Assembly (NCBI GenBank): GCA_030077755.1 | Contig: JAQJZZ010000004.1 | Location: forward strand, 2,108,001-2,172,000 | Length of the DNA: 64,000 nt | Reading direction: 5' to 3' | DNA from: Filosporella fistucella | Taxonomy: Eukaryota > Ascomycota > Leotiomycetes > Helotiales | Notes under the pieces: model-generated | The model's database searches: none | The model's input: the letters and a program-made list of their open reading frames with translations, nothing else | Told to the model about the DNA's origin: nothing | Translations under genes and position numbers: made by a program | Shown here: piece by piece, positions 1 to 11,759 of the stretch | How the letters are laid out: each line of letters starts with the position of its first letter | Numbering within the stretch: the first letter of the stretch is position 1

Positions 1-1569
1 CACCGTGAGTTTACTTTATGGATAACTAGAAAATGATCAAATACTAATTTTGACAATAGAATCTTCATGGAGTATCAAAATACCGGGGATGGCGCTTCAA
101 CTAGTCAGAGATTGTATTATACTGCCGTCACAGCCCCTATCACAAAGGCTCAACTTTGGCCGAGTGGCTATTCATGGATTGATACGTCGTACTGAAGTAT
201 TTGGACTTGTTGACCGCTTGGGCTTCAGAACCTGATGTGGGATCTCTAATTAAGAGTTTTCTGTACTGAAGATACCAAATGAAATGCTTCTGCAAAAGTA
301 AACTGTGAAGACAAGAAGCATAGCATCGTGAGATACTTAGGGCAATGTCTGTCAATTTCCACTCCCCGAAGCTCGATGTGCCACCATAGTCTTGCTGCAT
401 TCTGAAAAAAATGTACATAAACCATTATGCTTCACTCCCCGAGGATAATCTCTCGCCATGAAATAGGACATTTATGGAGAAATGACGTCAACTTTCTGAC
501 ATCTAGAATTAGATGATCTTCATAGTCACACGCTCGCACTGCCCGACCCAATTAGGCCAGTCTTCAAACACTCTGGAGGCCTTGAATAGCCCTACTCGCT
601 GACCCCTGTCGGGAGATTTATTTTATTTTATTAGAACCAAGCAGCAGATCTCAACGCTACGCTGTGAGGAAGCTTTTAATGCGTCCTACACTGTCCAAGT
701 AACGCCTACTCCAACATTCGTAAAGCCAACAGAAGCTCTTTCACTAGAGTCCCTCAACCTGTATGCTTGGCAGGTGAACATTTAGATAACGCTTCTCTAA
801 TATAGCAAAGCTATGACTAAAAGCCTTTGGCTGTTACGTTTTGGCCAGTAGGTGTAACATGGTCACGTGATGCCACCCGCTTGATGCCCTCCCTTCACTA
901 AGGTATCTGCTTTTTTACTCAACATCAAGGTGATCATCGAAGGCTCAAGTCATACATATCTGTAAGCTAGAGGTATGTTACAAGCTTGTGGTACTGATGT
1001 GGTCAATAGCGCGATATTTTGAACATTAATGGACAACTCTAAGAGTACAAGTGTCTACAAGAATGGAATAGATCACGATTAGATCTGCTACAACCATTTC
1101 GGTAAGCATTTAGATTGTTGCTATCAAAATGGAGTGGACTTTAAAGTAATCAAGAGGGGTCATATATATTGCTCCAACAGAATGGTATGCGCTGCTCTGG
1201 ATGCACAACTTCATAATCAGCTGATTTCAAAGCCTCGAGGATGTTTTTGTTCACCGATTATCGCCCGATGGATCGACAAGCATAATCACATCATGCAAGG
1301 GAAGAATTTTGAATCTCTAGTTGGGTGGTCTACCGAACCCGGTGGTCGTGGTAGTTTGATAATTGATAGAGAATGCCCTCGCTAATGCAAGGCGGTTTTC
1401 GTTGTCCTATAGTATGAATGCCTGGGAGCCAGGGCTGAGAAGAAGTGAACCTGAGCTAGATTATTGCTCGAGATGATAAATCTCGCCTCTATCTCCAAAT
1501 ATTCCAGGGAATAAGTCAACTTATCCTTCACATCAAGTTTTGCATCCCTCGTAACTAAATCAACAGACA
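1..1569. other. Intergenic; no gene supported
   Basis: Both strands hold only short ORFs (60-95 codons) without recognisable domains or convincing splice partners. A perfect palindromic TGACGTCA (bZIP/CRE type) lies at 483-490. A short AT tract follows near 615-640. The last part should contain the promoter and 5' leader of the Clr5-TPR gene. Confidence 0.5.
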
Positions 1570-3974
1570 ATGGAAACCTCGGGAGATATCTTGATGACCG
1601 ATGTCACAGCCTTAGGGTGCTTATATCCTATGGTTGGGTCATTTCTAGATGCTAAACAAAGTCACTCTATTAATGGAATTCAGATGGGATATTACAGTTC
1701 TCTTGCTCCGGATACAAAGACATCAAAGTCAAGGCATATCACCGAAGCCGACTGGCCACAAGTGAAGAAGCTCCTCAGTACCATGTATATTGCGCAGAAC
1801 CAAAGCCTGAGGCGATGCCAACGTCATCTTCGAGAAAGTTGCAACCTCATAGTCACGTAAAGTCCCCCATTTTATGAGCATGTATAAGCACTAACACAAT
1901 TCCAGAGAGAAACAGTTGACTCGGAAACTTTCCGAATTGGGAATGAGGAAAAATGTGAAGACGAGGGATCAAGAAACACTTATGCAAGAGTTCGAAGCCA
2001 GCCAAAGCTTCGATTCAATGCATGGCGCTTGTGGGAAAGTCACTCCAGCAAAAGTGTTACGATGGAAAAAAGAGAAGAACAAATTGAGGGGAATGGCTCA
2101 ATCGATATGCTCGCATGAAAACAAAGCCCCATCATCACATACAGGTAATATAACGCCTCCTACGGGCAAAACCTCACACTCACGTTATAGGCAATACTGC
2201 GTATCACGCAGACTACCTCGCGCAAGAATCAAGTATTCTCTCGACAAAGAACGAGATAAATATTGTCGCACTTTCAGATCAGATTCAAGATACGGATACC
2301 CTCCTCACTCAGCTGTTTAAACAACTAGAACTCGATGTTCCAACAGACATAAAACAATTCCAAGAGAACATACCAGCTGAAAATGACGTGGAATCCATCG
2401 GCTGCAATTTTGTTTCCTTTGCAAATACAAGAACTTTGGTTCCTGCAGGCAAGAATTTGTCGTCCCACTGGGAGGCTGGTACACTTGAAATGGGTAGCAA
2501 AGTTGAATTAGTGACAGTAGTCAGGGGTTCTGACAAGGCTTTCATATACAAGAACGTTGATGTGATCTTTCCAACTGGTAATTGGATTTTCCCCAGTCCG
2601 TACAACGAGATTTATCCCTTCCCTCTACGAGAGTCCAGCACGAACAGGTCTGTGAGGTGGTCGAACTCCAGCCCAAGTCTGTCTCCAGATAGGAAGAAGA
2701 CTCTCAACGAGATTGAAGAACGGGCCTCTCGATTAAAGAAAATACAGAGAGTCCTCCCTACCAATGCACTCGTTGTGATAGCCGAAATGCATGATATTGC
2801 GGCCGCTTTTTTCGAGCTTGGAGCTTACTCAGAAGCTGAACCTTGGTTCCGAAAAATACTGCAGGCTTCAGATATCCAGTCAGAAAAGGTCCAGTGGTAC
2901 GTCGTAAGATCATGGCTTATGCTCTCAACTGTCCTTGTCAAAAGGGAACGATGGTTAGAAGCAAAACGAATTCATGAGATCGCACGCGGATATTTACAAG
3001 ATCTGAGCACTCCCTGTGAGGCCTTATGGGAGTTGTGGCTAGAAACTGGAGACAACATAGCATACAACTTCGATGACTATGCGAACCAGGAACATTTCAA
3101 TCATCAACTTACTCAGATACGATTAACACGATATGGTCCCAGATCTCAGAAAGTCATTGAATCTTTGACCGACCTGGCTCTAGCAAAATACGGATTGAAT
3201 AAGTTCAAAAAATGCGCTGAACTGACAAACATTCTCTGCGAACTGAGCACAGCTCCTATGACAAATTTCAGCTGTCCCACTCCAACCAGAATTAACATAC
3301 TTCATTTGCTTGCCGAAGCAAAGCACAAACTAGGTGCGCACAAAGAAGCAGAAGTCATGTGGAATGTAGGTATACAGGAGGCAAGGGATAGGCTTGGCTC
3401 TAACGATCTTGTTACATTGGATGGAGAGTTGCGGCTCGCTAGGGCTATGCTCTATCAACATGCGGACGCTGACGGCGAAAAGATTCTTCTTAAAAGCATC
3501 CCAAAGTTGCTTGACGGCACAGTTACAGGTGATTTAAGCAATAGGAACAGGATCGCGTGCTTTGGAATCGACGTTCTTGCGGAACTCTATCAAAGAAGTG
3601 GCCGGTACAAAGAGGCCGCGATGTGGTGGAGCGCAGGGGTCGATATTTCTACAAGTGGTGGTTTCCTTCCAAGCGTAGAGGCAAGTCTATTGTTTTACGG
3701 AAATCTGATCTTCTACTTTTACAAAGAGGGTGCATTCAAAGAATGCACGGCCGCAATTGAAGGAATGAAGGCGGAAGCTGAAAAGGACATGGCAAGAGAA
3801 ATCCCTCTTCTTAGCCTTTTGAATCTCTCAGATCTGGTTTCTTCTCTTGATCAGATCCAAGGACTCTTTGTCCAGAATTCAAAAGAGCGTCAAGTTGCCA
3901 AAGAGACCTGGTTCAGCAAGCAGCAGGACGAAGTCATTTTGAAAATATTCAAGCATTGGGGATTTGATTGTTGA
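1570..3974 (+). CDS. Clr5-domain protein with TPR-like C-terminal region
   Basis: Three-exon model: 1570-1856, 1906-2144, 2191-3974, giving 769 aa. Both introns (49 and 46 bp) have GT/AG ends, and the frame is exact across each junction. Residues about 55-115 form a Clr5 domain, a fungal N-terminal module that resembles a DNA-binding helix bundle. The marks are the W-P-x-V-K-K-L run, then E-K-Q-L-T-R-K-L and the closing W/G-M-R-K-N-V-K pattern. The first intron falls inside this domain, and the spliced reading restores it. The remaining ~500 residues are helical, with TPR-like units (for example near 'SEAEPWFRKIL' and 'RYKEAAMWWSAG'). Clr5-TPR proteins are abundant and variable in Pezizomycotina; most have no known function. 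A role in chromatin or transcription is inference from the domain name only. Start chosen as the first ATG in frame with the domain. Confidence 0.8.
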
Positions 3975-4396
3975 AAGAGCTGTGTAATGAACATCACTAT
4001 CTGCAGAAAAAACAGGTTCCCGTGACGTCAAATACCGAGTGATTTCGAAGTTTTAAGAAGGTCGGCAGATACTTGTTGAGGTTACGACGATTGGTTCAGG
4101 CTTTAAACAAGCATTGCAAGTTGGACATATATCCAAGATCAAGTCCCTTCAATTAGAGCTTGATTGATATCATCCGGAAGTGACGTAATGGAAGGCACGT
4201 CTCATTTTAAAATTGGCAAAATGGATAGACCTCAAGGAGGGGGTTTATCCAGCCGATGAACACCCCACAAACCGAAAAACCTCTTTTACCATTCCACTTC
4301 CAACCGCCCACAGATTGCTAAGAAGGGTCATGCTAGTGCCATAACTCCACTGTTTTTCCTCTAAGCTTTTCAAAGTATTCAGAAAAAAGCCTTTAA
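3975..4396. other. Intergenic region with two bZIP-type sites
   Basis: This 422-bp stretch lies between the Clr5-TPR stop and the start of the small secreted protein. It contains TGACGTCA at 4023-4030 and TGACGTAA at 4181-4188, and otherwise no gene. Confidence 0.5.
4023..4030. promoter_or_regulatory. CRE/ATF-type bZIP site TGACGTCA
   Basis: Perfect 8-bp palindrome 367 bp upstream of the small secreted protein at 4397. A variant, TGACGTAA, follows at 4181-4188. Such sites bind ATF/CREB-type bZIP factors in fungi; use here is inference. Confidence 0.35.
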
Positions 4397-4831
4397 ATGG
4401 TGCTCCTCGTTGCCTCTTTCGCATGCTTGCTGCTCACCACAGCTGGAGCAATACCAGTGTCAATGCTTGTCCCTACAAGCACACCACCACCACCAGGCCA
4501 TAGTAAAGACCCCTATATTTCCATTTCTTTCGCTTCCTCTTCTGATCATTTCTCTGACAAGATTCCAGCATACGTAACCGGCTACCCTCTCTGCAACATG
4601 ACGGGCATCCACTGGGAGCCTGGCAACTGTATTTCTCTGACACATGCCAGTAGCGGTACGACACTTTTCAATTGTATGTCCGACTGTCAAAAGGAAAACG
4701 AGTGTAAGAGTATTGCTTGGAATTGGGTGAGAGGAGATTGTAATTTCTTGACGGGGAAAGTTGAGGAGTGTCAGGTAGATCATGATCATCCGAGTCAATT
4801 TGGATTTTATGATATTGATTGTGAGGTATGA
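4397..4831 (+). CDS. Small cysteine-rich secreted protein, PAN/apple-like
   Basis: Single-exon ORF of 144 aa. Residues 1-19 are a clear signal peptide with a hydrophobic core and an A-G-A cleavage region. A Pro/Ser/Thr-rich linker follows, with P-P-P-P-G. The mature C-terminal half contains eight cysteines. The spacing C-x3-C-x4-C-K-S-I-A-W-N, followed by G-D-C-N-F, resembles PAN/apple modules, which bind protein or carbohydrate. The gene sits alone and tail-to-tail with the minus-strand GH3 gene. Secretion is well supported. An effector or wall-binding role is only a possibility, suggested by size and cysteine content. Confidence 0.7.
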   Translation: MVLLVASFACLLLTTAGAIPVSMLVPTSTPPPPGHSKDPYISISFASSSDHFSDKIPAYVTGYPLCNMTGIHWEPGNCISLTHASSGTTLFNCMSDCQKENECKSIAWNWVRGDCNFLTGKVEECQVDHDHPSQFGFYDIDCEV

Positions 4832-5007
4832 TTGAAGTGCCGGAGAATTTGGGATAAATCGGTGATGCTGTGGAAGAATGAAATGGATTTCTCTTGGGCC
4901 GATGAGCAACTCGGGGTGAAAAAGTATTTTGTACATGAAAACAGGTTGAATATATACATGAATAGAACTCTAGCTACGACTGGTATCTGTTGTAATTTAC
5001 TAGAGGT

Positions 5008-7490
5008 CTATGCACCGATAGTAATGGTCTGCGAAACTCTCAAGTCTCTCGAGCTAGCTCCAACGGTGAAAACGTAATCACCACGAACGATCGCCCACTT
5101 CTGAGCAGCCACATCCCACGAACTAATGTCTCTTCTCCTCAAGCTGAATTTAACAGTTGAGCTGGAACCAGTTGCGATCGAAGTCCGCTCGAATCCTCTC
5201 AATTGGCGGATCGGCTGATCAGCAGCTGCCGGGTACTCGACATAAAGTTGAGAGACCTCGTTTCCATCGACAGTGCCGTTGTTAGCGACAGTAACAGAGA
5301 CGCTGATAACTTCGTCCCAAAGATCGGTAATACCACCCACGGCAAGAGTACCTGTAGGATATGTAGAAGCCAGAGCAGTAGAATTAGTAGTGTTAACACT
5401 CAGGTCAGAGTACTCGAACGTGGCATACGAAAGTCCATATCCAAATTCGTATCTTGGGGTTATGTTGTACGCATCAAAATATCTGTAGTCGATGTAATTA
5501 CCTTCTGTGAAGTTGCACACAGCAGTGTCACAGATTCCAACATTATAGTCACTCTCGTTCTTGGCGATGGTGTAGGTGAGACGAGCGCTGGGGTTGACAT
5601 CACCATAGAGCACATCTACAAGCGCGTTTCCTGACTCCTGTCCAAGAAGTCCTCCATAAATGACTGCAGTGACATTGTCATTTTCAATCCAAGCATCGAG
5701 AATGCGTGCCCCGACAGTGTTGACGACAACGATTGTGTTGTTGCAGTTCGCAGCGACAGTAGTAACCAGCTCATCCTGCTCAGTATTGCGCAGTTCAGTA
5801 CGGTCAGCACCCTCTCCTGACATGGCATTGATGAAGACTATGCAGACTGCTGCTGTAGTGGCATAATCTGGGATTGTTTGAGCGAGCGAGGTTCCGCCAC
5901 TCAAGCCAGCAATGACATCTGCACGTTTGCGCAATCCCGCTGGAGCGCTCCCTGATGGCATAGTACCACTTGTGGCTGTGCCATTCGTAGAATTGCCTCC
6001 AAATCCCCTGCTGCCACCTCCCATTCCACTGGAAGTAGTGCTCGTGTATGTATTGTTCAAGATCCATCGAATCATGGTTCCGTCTTGAGCAGCCCTGCCA
6101 GTCAAAGCCTGTTGAGGTGTAATGAGATATGGGAAACTGGTTTGCCCTGAGCCTGAACCTCCTGCCAAATGACCATCATATGTGGGACCTGATCCTTGAA
6201 CGCTGAATACGTAATTGGGACCGGCCATAACTGGCCCAGCATGGGAGCCAAACATTGCAATGGATCGAGGCCTGTTCAAAGGAAGTACGTTATTCGTATT
6301 CTTCAACAGAACCAGGGATGCGGCGCCGTTCGCGCGGACAATAGTGCTGTGGTTTGTACGAACATCTACGTACTCATCGGAACCAACATATGCTGGCTGA
6401 GTTCCATTATCGAGACCGACATGGAAATATCCGATCACGTTTCGAATGGCCATATCGTCAAGTCGTGCTTGCGTGAGCGATCCATTGTTGAGTCCTGCTT
6501 GAATTGTTGCATTGCTCCAGATTGAGGAGCTTCCGTAATCAAGGCCGCCATTGGCTGATCCAAATGCAGTAGATTGACCTCCAACATCAGCGAAGACGAA
6601 GCCTGGGAAGCCGATTTCTGTTTTGAGAAGACTTTGGATGAGGTCCTCATTCTCACATGAGAGGGTTCCGTTGACTTTGGTCATTGCGCACATGACTCCA
6701 CCCATACCTTCTTTGATTGCATCGTACCAGGACCTGCAAGAATCAGTGATTGTGCATATGATAGTTTCCACATGCATAAAACGTACCATAGGTAAGTCTC
6801 GTGGATGGTCTTATCATCTGCATTGCTAGAATAAGGAGCAACGCTGGAAGACCCAGATGCCTGTCTGTTTGTTTCCTGTTCGTTCAGCAAAAAGTGCTTT
6901 CCACCAGAAATGCAACCGGCGTCCTTGAAAGCTTTGGTTCCAAGACCGAAAGCGATACCATTGAGGTAAGGGTCAGTACCAAAAGTCTCCACCAGACGAC
7001 CACCCCAAGCAGTCCTTCCAAGTGGTTGCGAAGTTGGACCGTTAATAACCTGAAAACCTTTGCCGTAAAACTCAAGGCCAACTGCCTTTAGCTGGTCGTA
7101 AATCATGGTTTTGTCCCATGTCATTGCCAATGCAGAAGGTTCGCTCCAGCCAGTTACGTAGTCATAACCTATAATCTGTTAGCCGGAATCAACAACGCTA
7201 GATAATCGCATACCTTGGACTCCTTCTGTCGAATCTTTGAATTCCATGGCAGTCCAATTTACAGAGGAAACAGCACCACCGGTAATGAGAGTTATTTTCT
7301 CTGCATTAGTGAGTTGGGCTACAAGGGCGGTAGCTTTTGTGTATGCTGCTGCCCAAGCACCGAGGTCTACATCTCCAGACGACAAGATGCCTTCATCGGT
7401 GGTGGTTGTATTGCTTGATGTTGTCGAATTTTGCGCAAGAGCGAGAGGCAAAAGGAGAGCACCAGCAACGCTGGAACTGGCTACTTTCAT
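5008..7490 (-). CDS. Secreted GH3 beta-glucosidase
   Basis: Three exons on the minus strand: 7490-7214, 7168-6787, 6733-5008. The introns are 45 and 53 bp and the frame is exact, giving 794 aa. A signal peptide ending near 'LALAQ' starts the protein. The GH3 N-terminal barrel shows E-G-V-Q-G-Y-D-Y, G-G-K-H-F and N-E-Q-E motifs. The nucleophile aspartate is D269 in 'GFVFADVGGQ'. The C-terminal half has the GH3 C domain (S-G-E-G-A-D-R) and a fibronectin III-like domain with Q-L-R-G-F-E-R near the end. Length and order match fungal extracellular beta-glucosidases, which release glucose from cellobiose and other beta-glucosides. Many N-x-S/T sites suggest glycosylation. Gly/Ser/Asn-rich insertions occur in the middle. 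Nothing looks broken. Confidence 0.92.
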
Positions 7491-9339
7491 GGCGAACGAA
7501 GGTGTAAAATGGAAATACTTAAAAGAGTGGATGACTTCAAAGTGAGGACAATATGGAATGAGGAAAAATCTGGTGTAGACGCAGGTTTATATCATGGGCT
7601 TGAATGGCATCTTCGGAGGCTGAGGCAACAAAATTCGTGGGAATGTGGTACCATTGCGTTTTCTGCGGAGAATCAAAAACCCACATATCTTGAATTTGAA
7701 CACTTTCAGTATCCATTCTGGTGGGTTTTACAAGCATTTGAACAATGGCAATACCTGCTCGAAGACCAGATGAACCCTCTATAAAAAACGTGGTGGACGG
7801 TCAAAAGTCGTCCACCCGGCTTCCCACTAAAACTGATCTTGAGAAACAATTGGAGCGCACTTAAAAATAAGAATAAACAAGCTTCTGAGCGAGAAAGATG
7901 AATGAGGCTCCACTGCTTGCGTGGTCATGTGTAGGACGGAGAAGTAAAGTGGACGCATAGTGGACGACATTTGAATCGACCCCACGACATCTACACCAGA
8001 ATAATAGGGGATGAACAAGCTTTTGGCTTTAATAGCAGTCATCAGCTCGGAATCGCCCGTGCATGACATAGAGATGACGAATGAGATAGAATGTTTGTTT
8101 CAACTTTAAGATGGAGTTCCACCTTTTCGCACGTGACATGAGCAGACATCTCAAATCTCGACGGATAAACCTTGCTACCAGCTGGTTCGAACTCGAGGCA
8201 GTCTAGAAAGACAGAAAGCAGCGCTACGCATGACGGATAGCAGGTGGCTGTGGCGTCGTGAGCAGCATGTCTGCCCGCTGGAGGTGCTTGACTGGATAAG
8301 GCGAATGGTTTGTGAGTCCATCAAGAAATTGACATCTAATATGGCGAGAGAATTCTTGATCATACGTGTTTCTGGAGTATGTTTGACACAGTGATAACAG
8401 CTACGGTATCCATGACAGCTACGAGATAATAGCAATGCTGGTTGTGTTTTGTTGAAGCCTTAGTCAGGGTTTGCCACTTGACCATTTGCGGCATAGCTCA
8501 GAGATGAATGTCTCTCTATGAAGTTTACCACCGCCCTTTTTATTTCAATTCCCTTGCTGCAAGGATTTGGATTTCAATTTACTTTCACAAATGCTAAGCT
8601 ATAAGATCTTGAAAAGTGTTCTTACCATGTAAAATACTAGCTATTCTATGCAAGCTGCCGCTCAATGTTTTTCTATATGTCCGCGTGTGAGCCTGAAGTA
8701 TCGGACGCGCCGGGAATCATTGAAAAATGCTTTCAAATTTTCCTTCCTTATCAGAAACAGCCAAAGAAGCTTGAGGATGAACCCCGATCTGCTCCTTCTA
8801 CCTGGAAGCTTAGGTTTGATTGAAATTTGTGTTAGTCACATGATCAGTATATTATATTTTCGGCACGTGGTAAAGACATCTGCACTACGGTGTAATGAAC
8901 TTCTGGTAGAAAGCGAACTCCCTGGACAGGTTTGAAAGAGTATAAGGTCGTACTAGACGTCCAAGAAAGATCAGAAGTCGATTCCATTATAATAGCTATA
9001 CTCCATCAATTAGGTATAAAAGGCCATTGTAAATATATGAAATTATGATGTGAAGCTAATTGGTATGGGATAGTTTGGAGTTCACTTCTGATAATTAATT
9101 TCTACTACTTTTGGCTCTACCAATCATGATTGAGATTTTAGTCCCGCTTTGAGCTAGCTTGCATAGAATTGTTTTTGGTAGGTGGACTATTTAAGTCCCT
9201 CCATCCTTCCATATTTCTAACAATAATTGATTTCAACAACATTGGGAATAATATTTATTCGAATCCGAACCCTCTTTATCTCTTCTCCGAGTTTTGCATT
9301 ATCACTTCGCATGCTGCATCACCATTCCGTACCTGTCGG
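7491..9339. other. Intergenic; no gene supported
   Basis: The first few hundred bases are the beta-glucosidase promoter. The rest contains only short ORFs on both strands without recognisable domains. A tRNA-like GGTTCGAACT string near 8187 has no matching D-arm or acceptor stem. Confidence 0.5.
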
Positions 9340-10799
9340 CGACGATGTCAAATTCTACTAAAGTTACAAATGTTTTCGAACACTAGCCGTATTGTAACCC
9401 GCCAGAGAATTTTTGTCCTTTGTTGGACAGATGTAATCCAGGTGAGCTATAGAGCTGTAAACTCAATGTATTTTTCTTCTAACAGTGAGACAGATATTCG
9501 AGAGAAAATCATCAGCACACTATTCGTCCGTGAATGCGGCATTGTTCCTGGATTCGCCCGATACACAGAAACAACCCAGCGAAGACAATATACGATGTCA
9601 CGATATTCATACCAATGGCCACATCAACGACAGGAGAAGACCGAGGAGGAATCATTACCCCAATACAATGGCGAAGAGCAACAGATCAAAATCGAGTGGC
9701 GTTCAAATCCAACCAAGGAGCAGTCTATCTTGGTTGACGCTGGTAAGTTCATTCAAACTGTTACTGGTATCGAGAAAGGTTTGCCTAGTTGATTTTGCTT
9801 CGAATTGAACACTGTCATTCACCCAATATACATTCAACGTGGAGGAGTCCCTGCTCAGATACTTAATCACGCAACCATCATCAGCACCGACATTCAAGGC
9901 ATTGCTTTGCTTCGCACCTGCAACTTGTGTAAAAGGGCTCTGAAATCAGTGTTCATTATGCTAGTCAAGTGGGGCTCGTGTTCGGCTATTTTCTAGTGTT
10001 TTGCCATATCATTCCAGGGCTCGACCTTCTATACTTAGCCACTTAGACAATTATGCCATAATTACTAAAGACCACCAGCTGCTTACCCTCCTTTTATTGT
10101 TTGTATTATTTGTGGTTCAGTTTACACTTGTTGAGCAAGGAAGGCCTGAATATTTTGCACTCCAAGAAGTCTTTCGTTTTTGATACCTGGGGCTCACCTC
10201 CATTTACCAACGAATGGGGTGTTCATAATTACAACGAGCTGAACAAACACGGTCATCTTATCCCTGGTAATGTTCGCTCAGGTCGGTCAACTATGCCACC
10301 ACGACAAATGTAACATGCATTGAATGCTCTATTCAAAAAGAATGCATTTACCGCCGAATTTTGCCTCCGTGGTCTGCTTTTCTCGTTCGCTCGTCGAATT
10401 GGTCGCCATAACACTGCCAAGCTTACAAACATCGCCATCCAAGGTCACTTCAAGACTGTCGACAATAAATACCAATTGCAACGCGCTCTTGGCCTCGGCT
10501 GCATTCTACCACTCTAGTTTGTTGTGCTCAAGAATATCTGCCATGGTCTCACCTCCCTCACAATACAGAATAATGCTGGCTGTGCTCTCTGTGATGACGA
10601 TATCAAGGGAAGAGTAGGTCTCAAAGATGAGGAGCGAATGGATATGATCACAGGCAAGGTAGCGAAGGAGTTGCCAAATCTTCCAAAACTCCAATTGATT
10701 GGCATCCGAGGAAGTGCACTACAGTGGGAGCTACGTGAACGAATCATGTTTTCTGTGCTAGTAGGTTTCATGACCGTAAAACTATCTGTTGTGCTATAG
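9340..10799 (+). pseudogene. Decayed gene copy A (paralogue of 15741-17371), split by a solo LTR
   Basis: The translation aligns in order with copy B. Shared blocks include C-G-I-V-P-x-F-x-R-Y, Y-S-Y-Q-W-x-H-Q-R-Q, L-R-T-C, F-V-F-D-T, W/Y-G-V-H and H-L-I-P-G, plus an L-P-N-L-x-K-L tail. The reading frame is largely kept but interrupted by in-frame stops: TGA where copy B has Trp (about 9790), TAA where copy B has Gln (about 10312), and TAG near 10515. An upstream intron ends at about 9485 (TCTAACAG). The solo LTR at 9928-10126 sits between the L-R-T-C block and the next block; removing it and one 4-bp duplicate restores the frame. The block L-R-T-C...L-Y...N-T-F-V-F-D recalls 2EXR/F-box-like fungal proteins, but I do not recognise the family with certainty. 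A protein made today would be truncated. Confidence 0.75.
9928..10126 (-). mobile_element. Solo LTR of the retrotransposon at 31966-41464
   Basis: These 199 bp begin TGTAAAAGGG and end TTTACA. They are the reverse complement of the 197-bp LTRs at 31966-32162 and 41268-41464, with roughly nine in ten positions matching by eye. The sequence is flanked by the direct repeat CTTG (9924-9927 and 10127-10130), a 4-bp target-site duplication. No internal element sequence remains, so it is a solo LTR left by LTR-LTR recombination. Strand is given relative to the LTR as it reads on + at 31966. Confidence 0.9.
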
Positions 10800-10809
10800 C
10801 CTAGGTTGC

Positions 10810-10978
10810 AGGGTAGGCCCACCGTGGCTACAGGGTAGGCACACCGTGACTATAGGGTAGGCACATGGTGCCATAGCGTACATACGCTAAAGCAGTGGCT
10901 GTAACAGCCTGAAGCAGTGGCTGTAACAGCCTGAAGCAGTGGCTGTAACAGCCTGAAGCAGTGGTGGCCACAGGCTGG
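10810..10978. repeat. Tandem repeats of 22-bp period
   Basis: Two adjoining blocks share the same period. Starts of AGGGTAGGC fall at 10810, 10832 and 10854. Starts of AGCAGTGGCTGTAACAG fall at 10891, 10913 and 10935, with a diverged copy at 10957. Related degenerate GCCACAGGCT motifs continue to about 11065. The array begins just beyond the end of copy A. Confidence 0.85.
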
Positions 10979-11065
10979 AACAGTGGTTGCCACAGGCTTA
11001 GTAGCCTGAAACTATAGCGTACGGGAGCCTATAGCCACAGGGTGTGCAGGCCTGTAGTCACAGCC

Positions 11066-11759
11066 TGAATTAGTATATATAGCACTGTATTTGCCCTCTA
11101 TAGAATAAGGAATCAAGTCAATCGTCCACTGTACTACACCTTATATTATTACCCCACCACAACACTATCATACGCAACCAGCTCAAGTTGAAAACAAGTC
11201 TCTAACCTCGAATTTGCCATACTTCGAGCTTTTATTCCCCTGGAGATTGATATTGGTAATTGAAAAGGTTGGATTGCACAAAACACCGAGCCAAAAGACT
11301 ATCAATATTTCCCATTTGGTATAAGTCCTTCCAAATGCGCCCTGCTTGAGGCTTAACCCTCTCTCGTCCCTTCAGCCCTCTCTGCCGTACTCGATATTTG
11401 TTTCAGCTATGCTGCGAATCAAATGTTAAATAGTTTAACAAATTAAATCTTTCATTTATTGATGCCAGTACTTAAAGAGGTCAAAAATTCAGGTACCTCC
11501 CCTGTTCCGCGAGCTCCCTGGCTTTCGAGGAGATTATTTCTGAACTACCTTTCTGGTTTAAAGTATCAAAATCCAACTTCTTAACCTCAATATCTAAGGA
11601 GTGTTCTATCAGAAACCTTAACATCCACCCATCAAGTCGATGGGTTCCTGGCTCAGTTGATAGAAGACACATGTCTTGAAAGACGACTAAACGTTCAATC
11701 TATATCTATGTTAGTAAGAGGGGCTCGGGAGAGTGAACTTAAACACTCTGTCTTTTACT
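11066..11759. other. Intergenic; no gene supported
   Basis: Holds the downstream side of the minus-strand regulator gene. A 63-codon minus-strand ORF at 11481-11672 has no recognisable domain and no clear link to the regulator. Confidence 0.4.

Noticed and set aside
8160..8215. tRNA-like T-loop GGTTCGAACT
   Set aside because: No D-arm, anticodon stem or pairing acceptor ends can be drawn around it.
10890..10980. CRISPR-like array
   Set aside because: The units are contiguous tandem repeats without unique spacers, in a eukaryotic genome.
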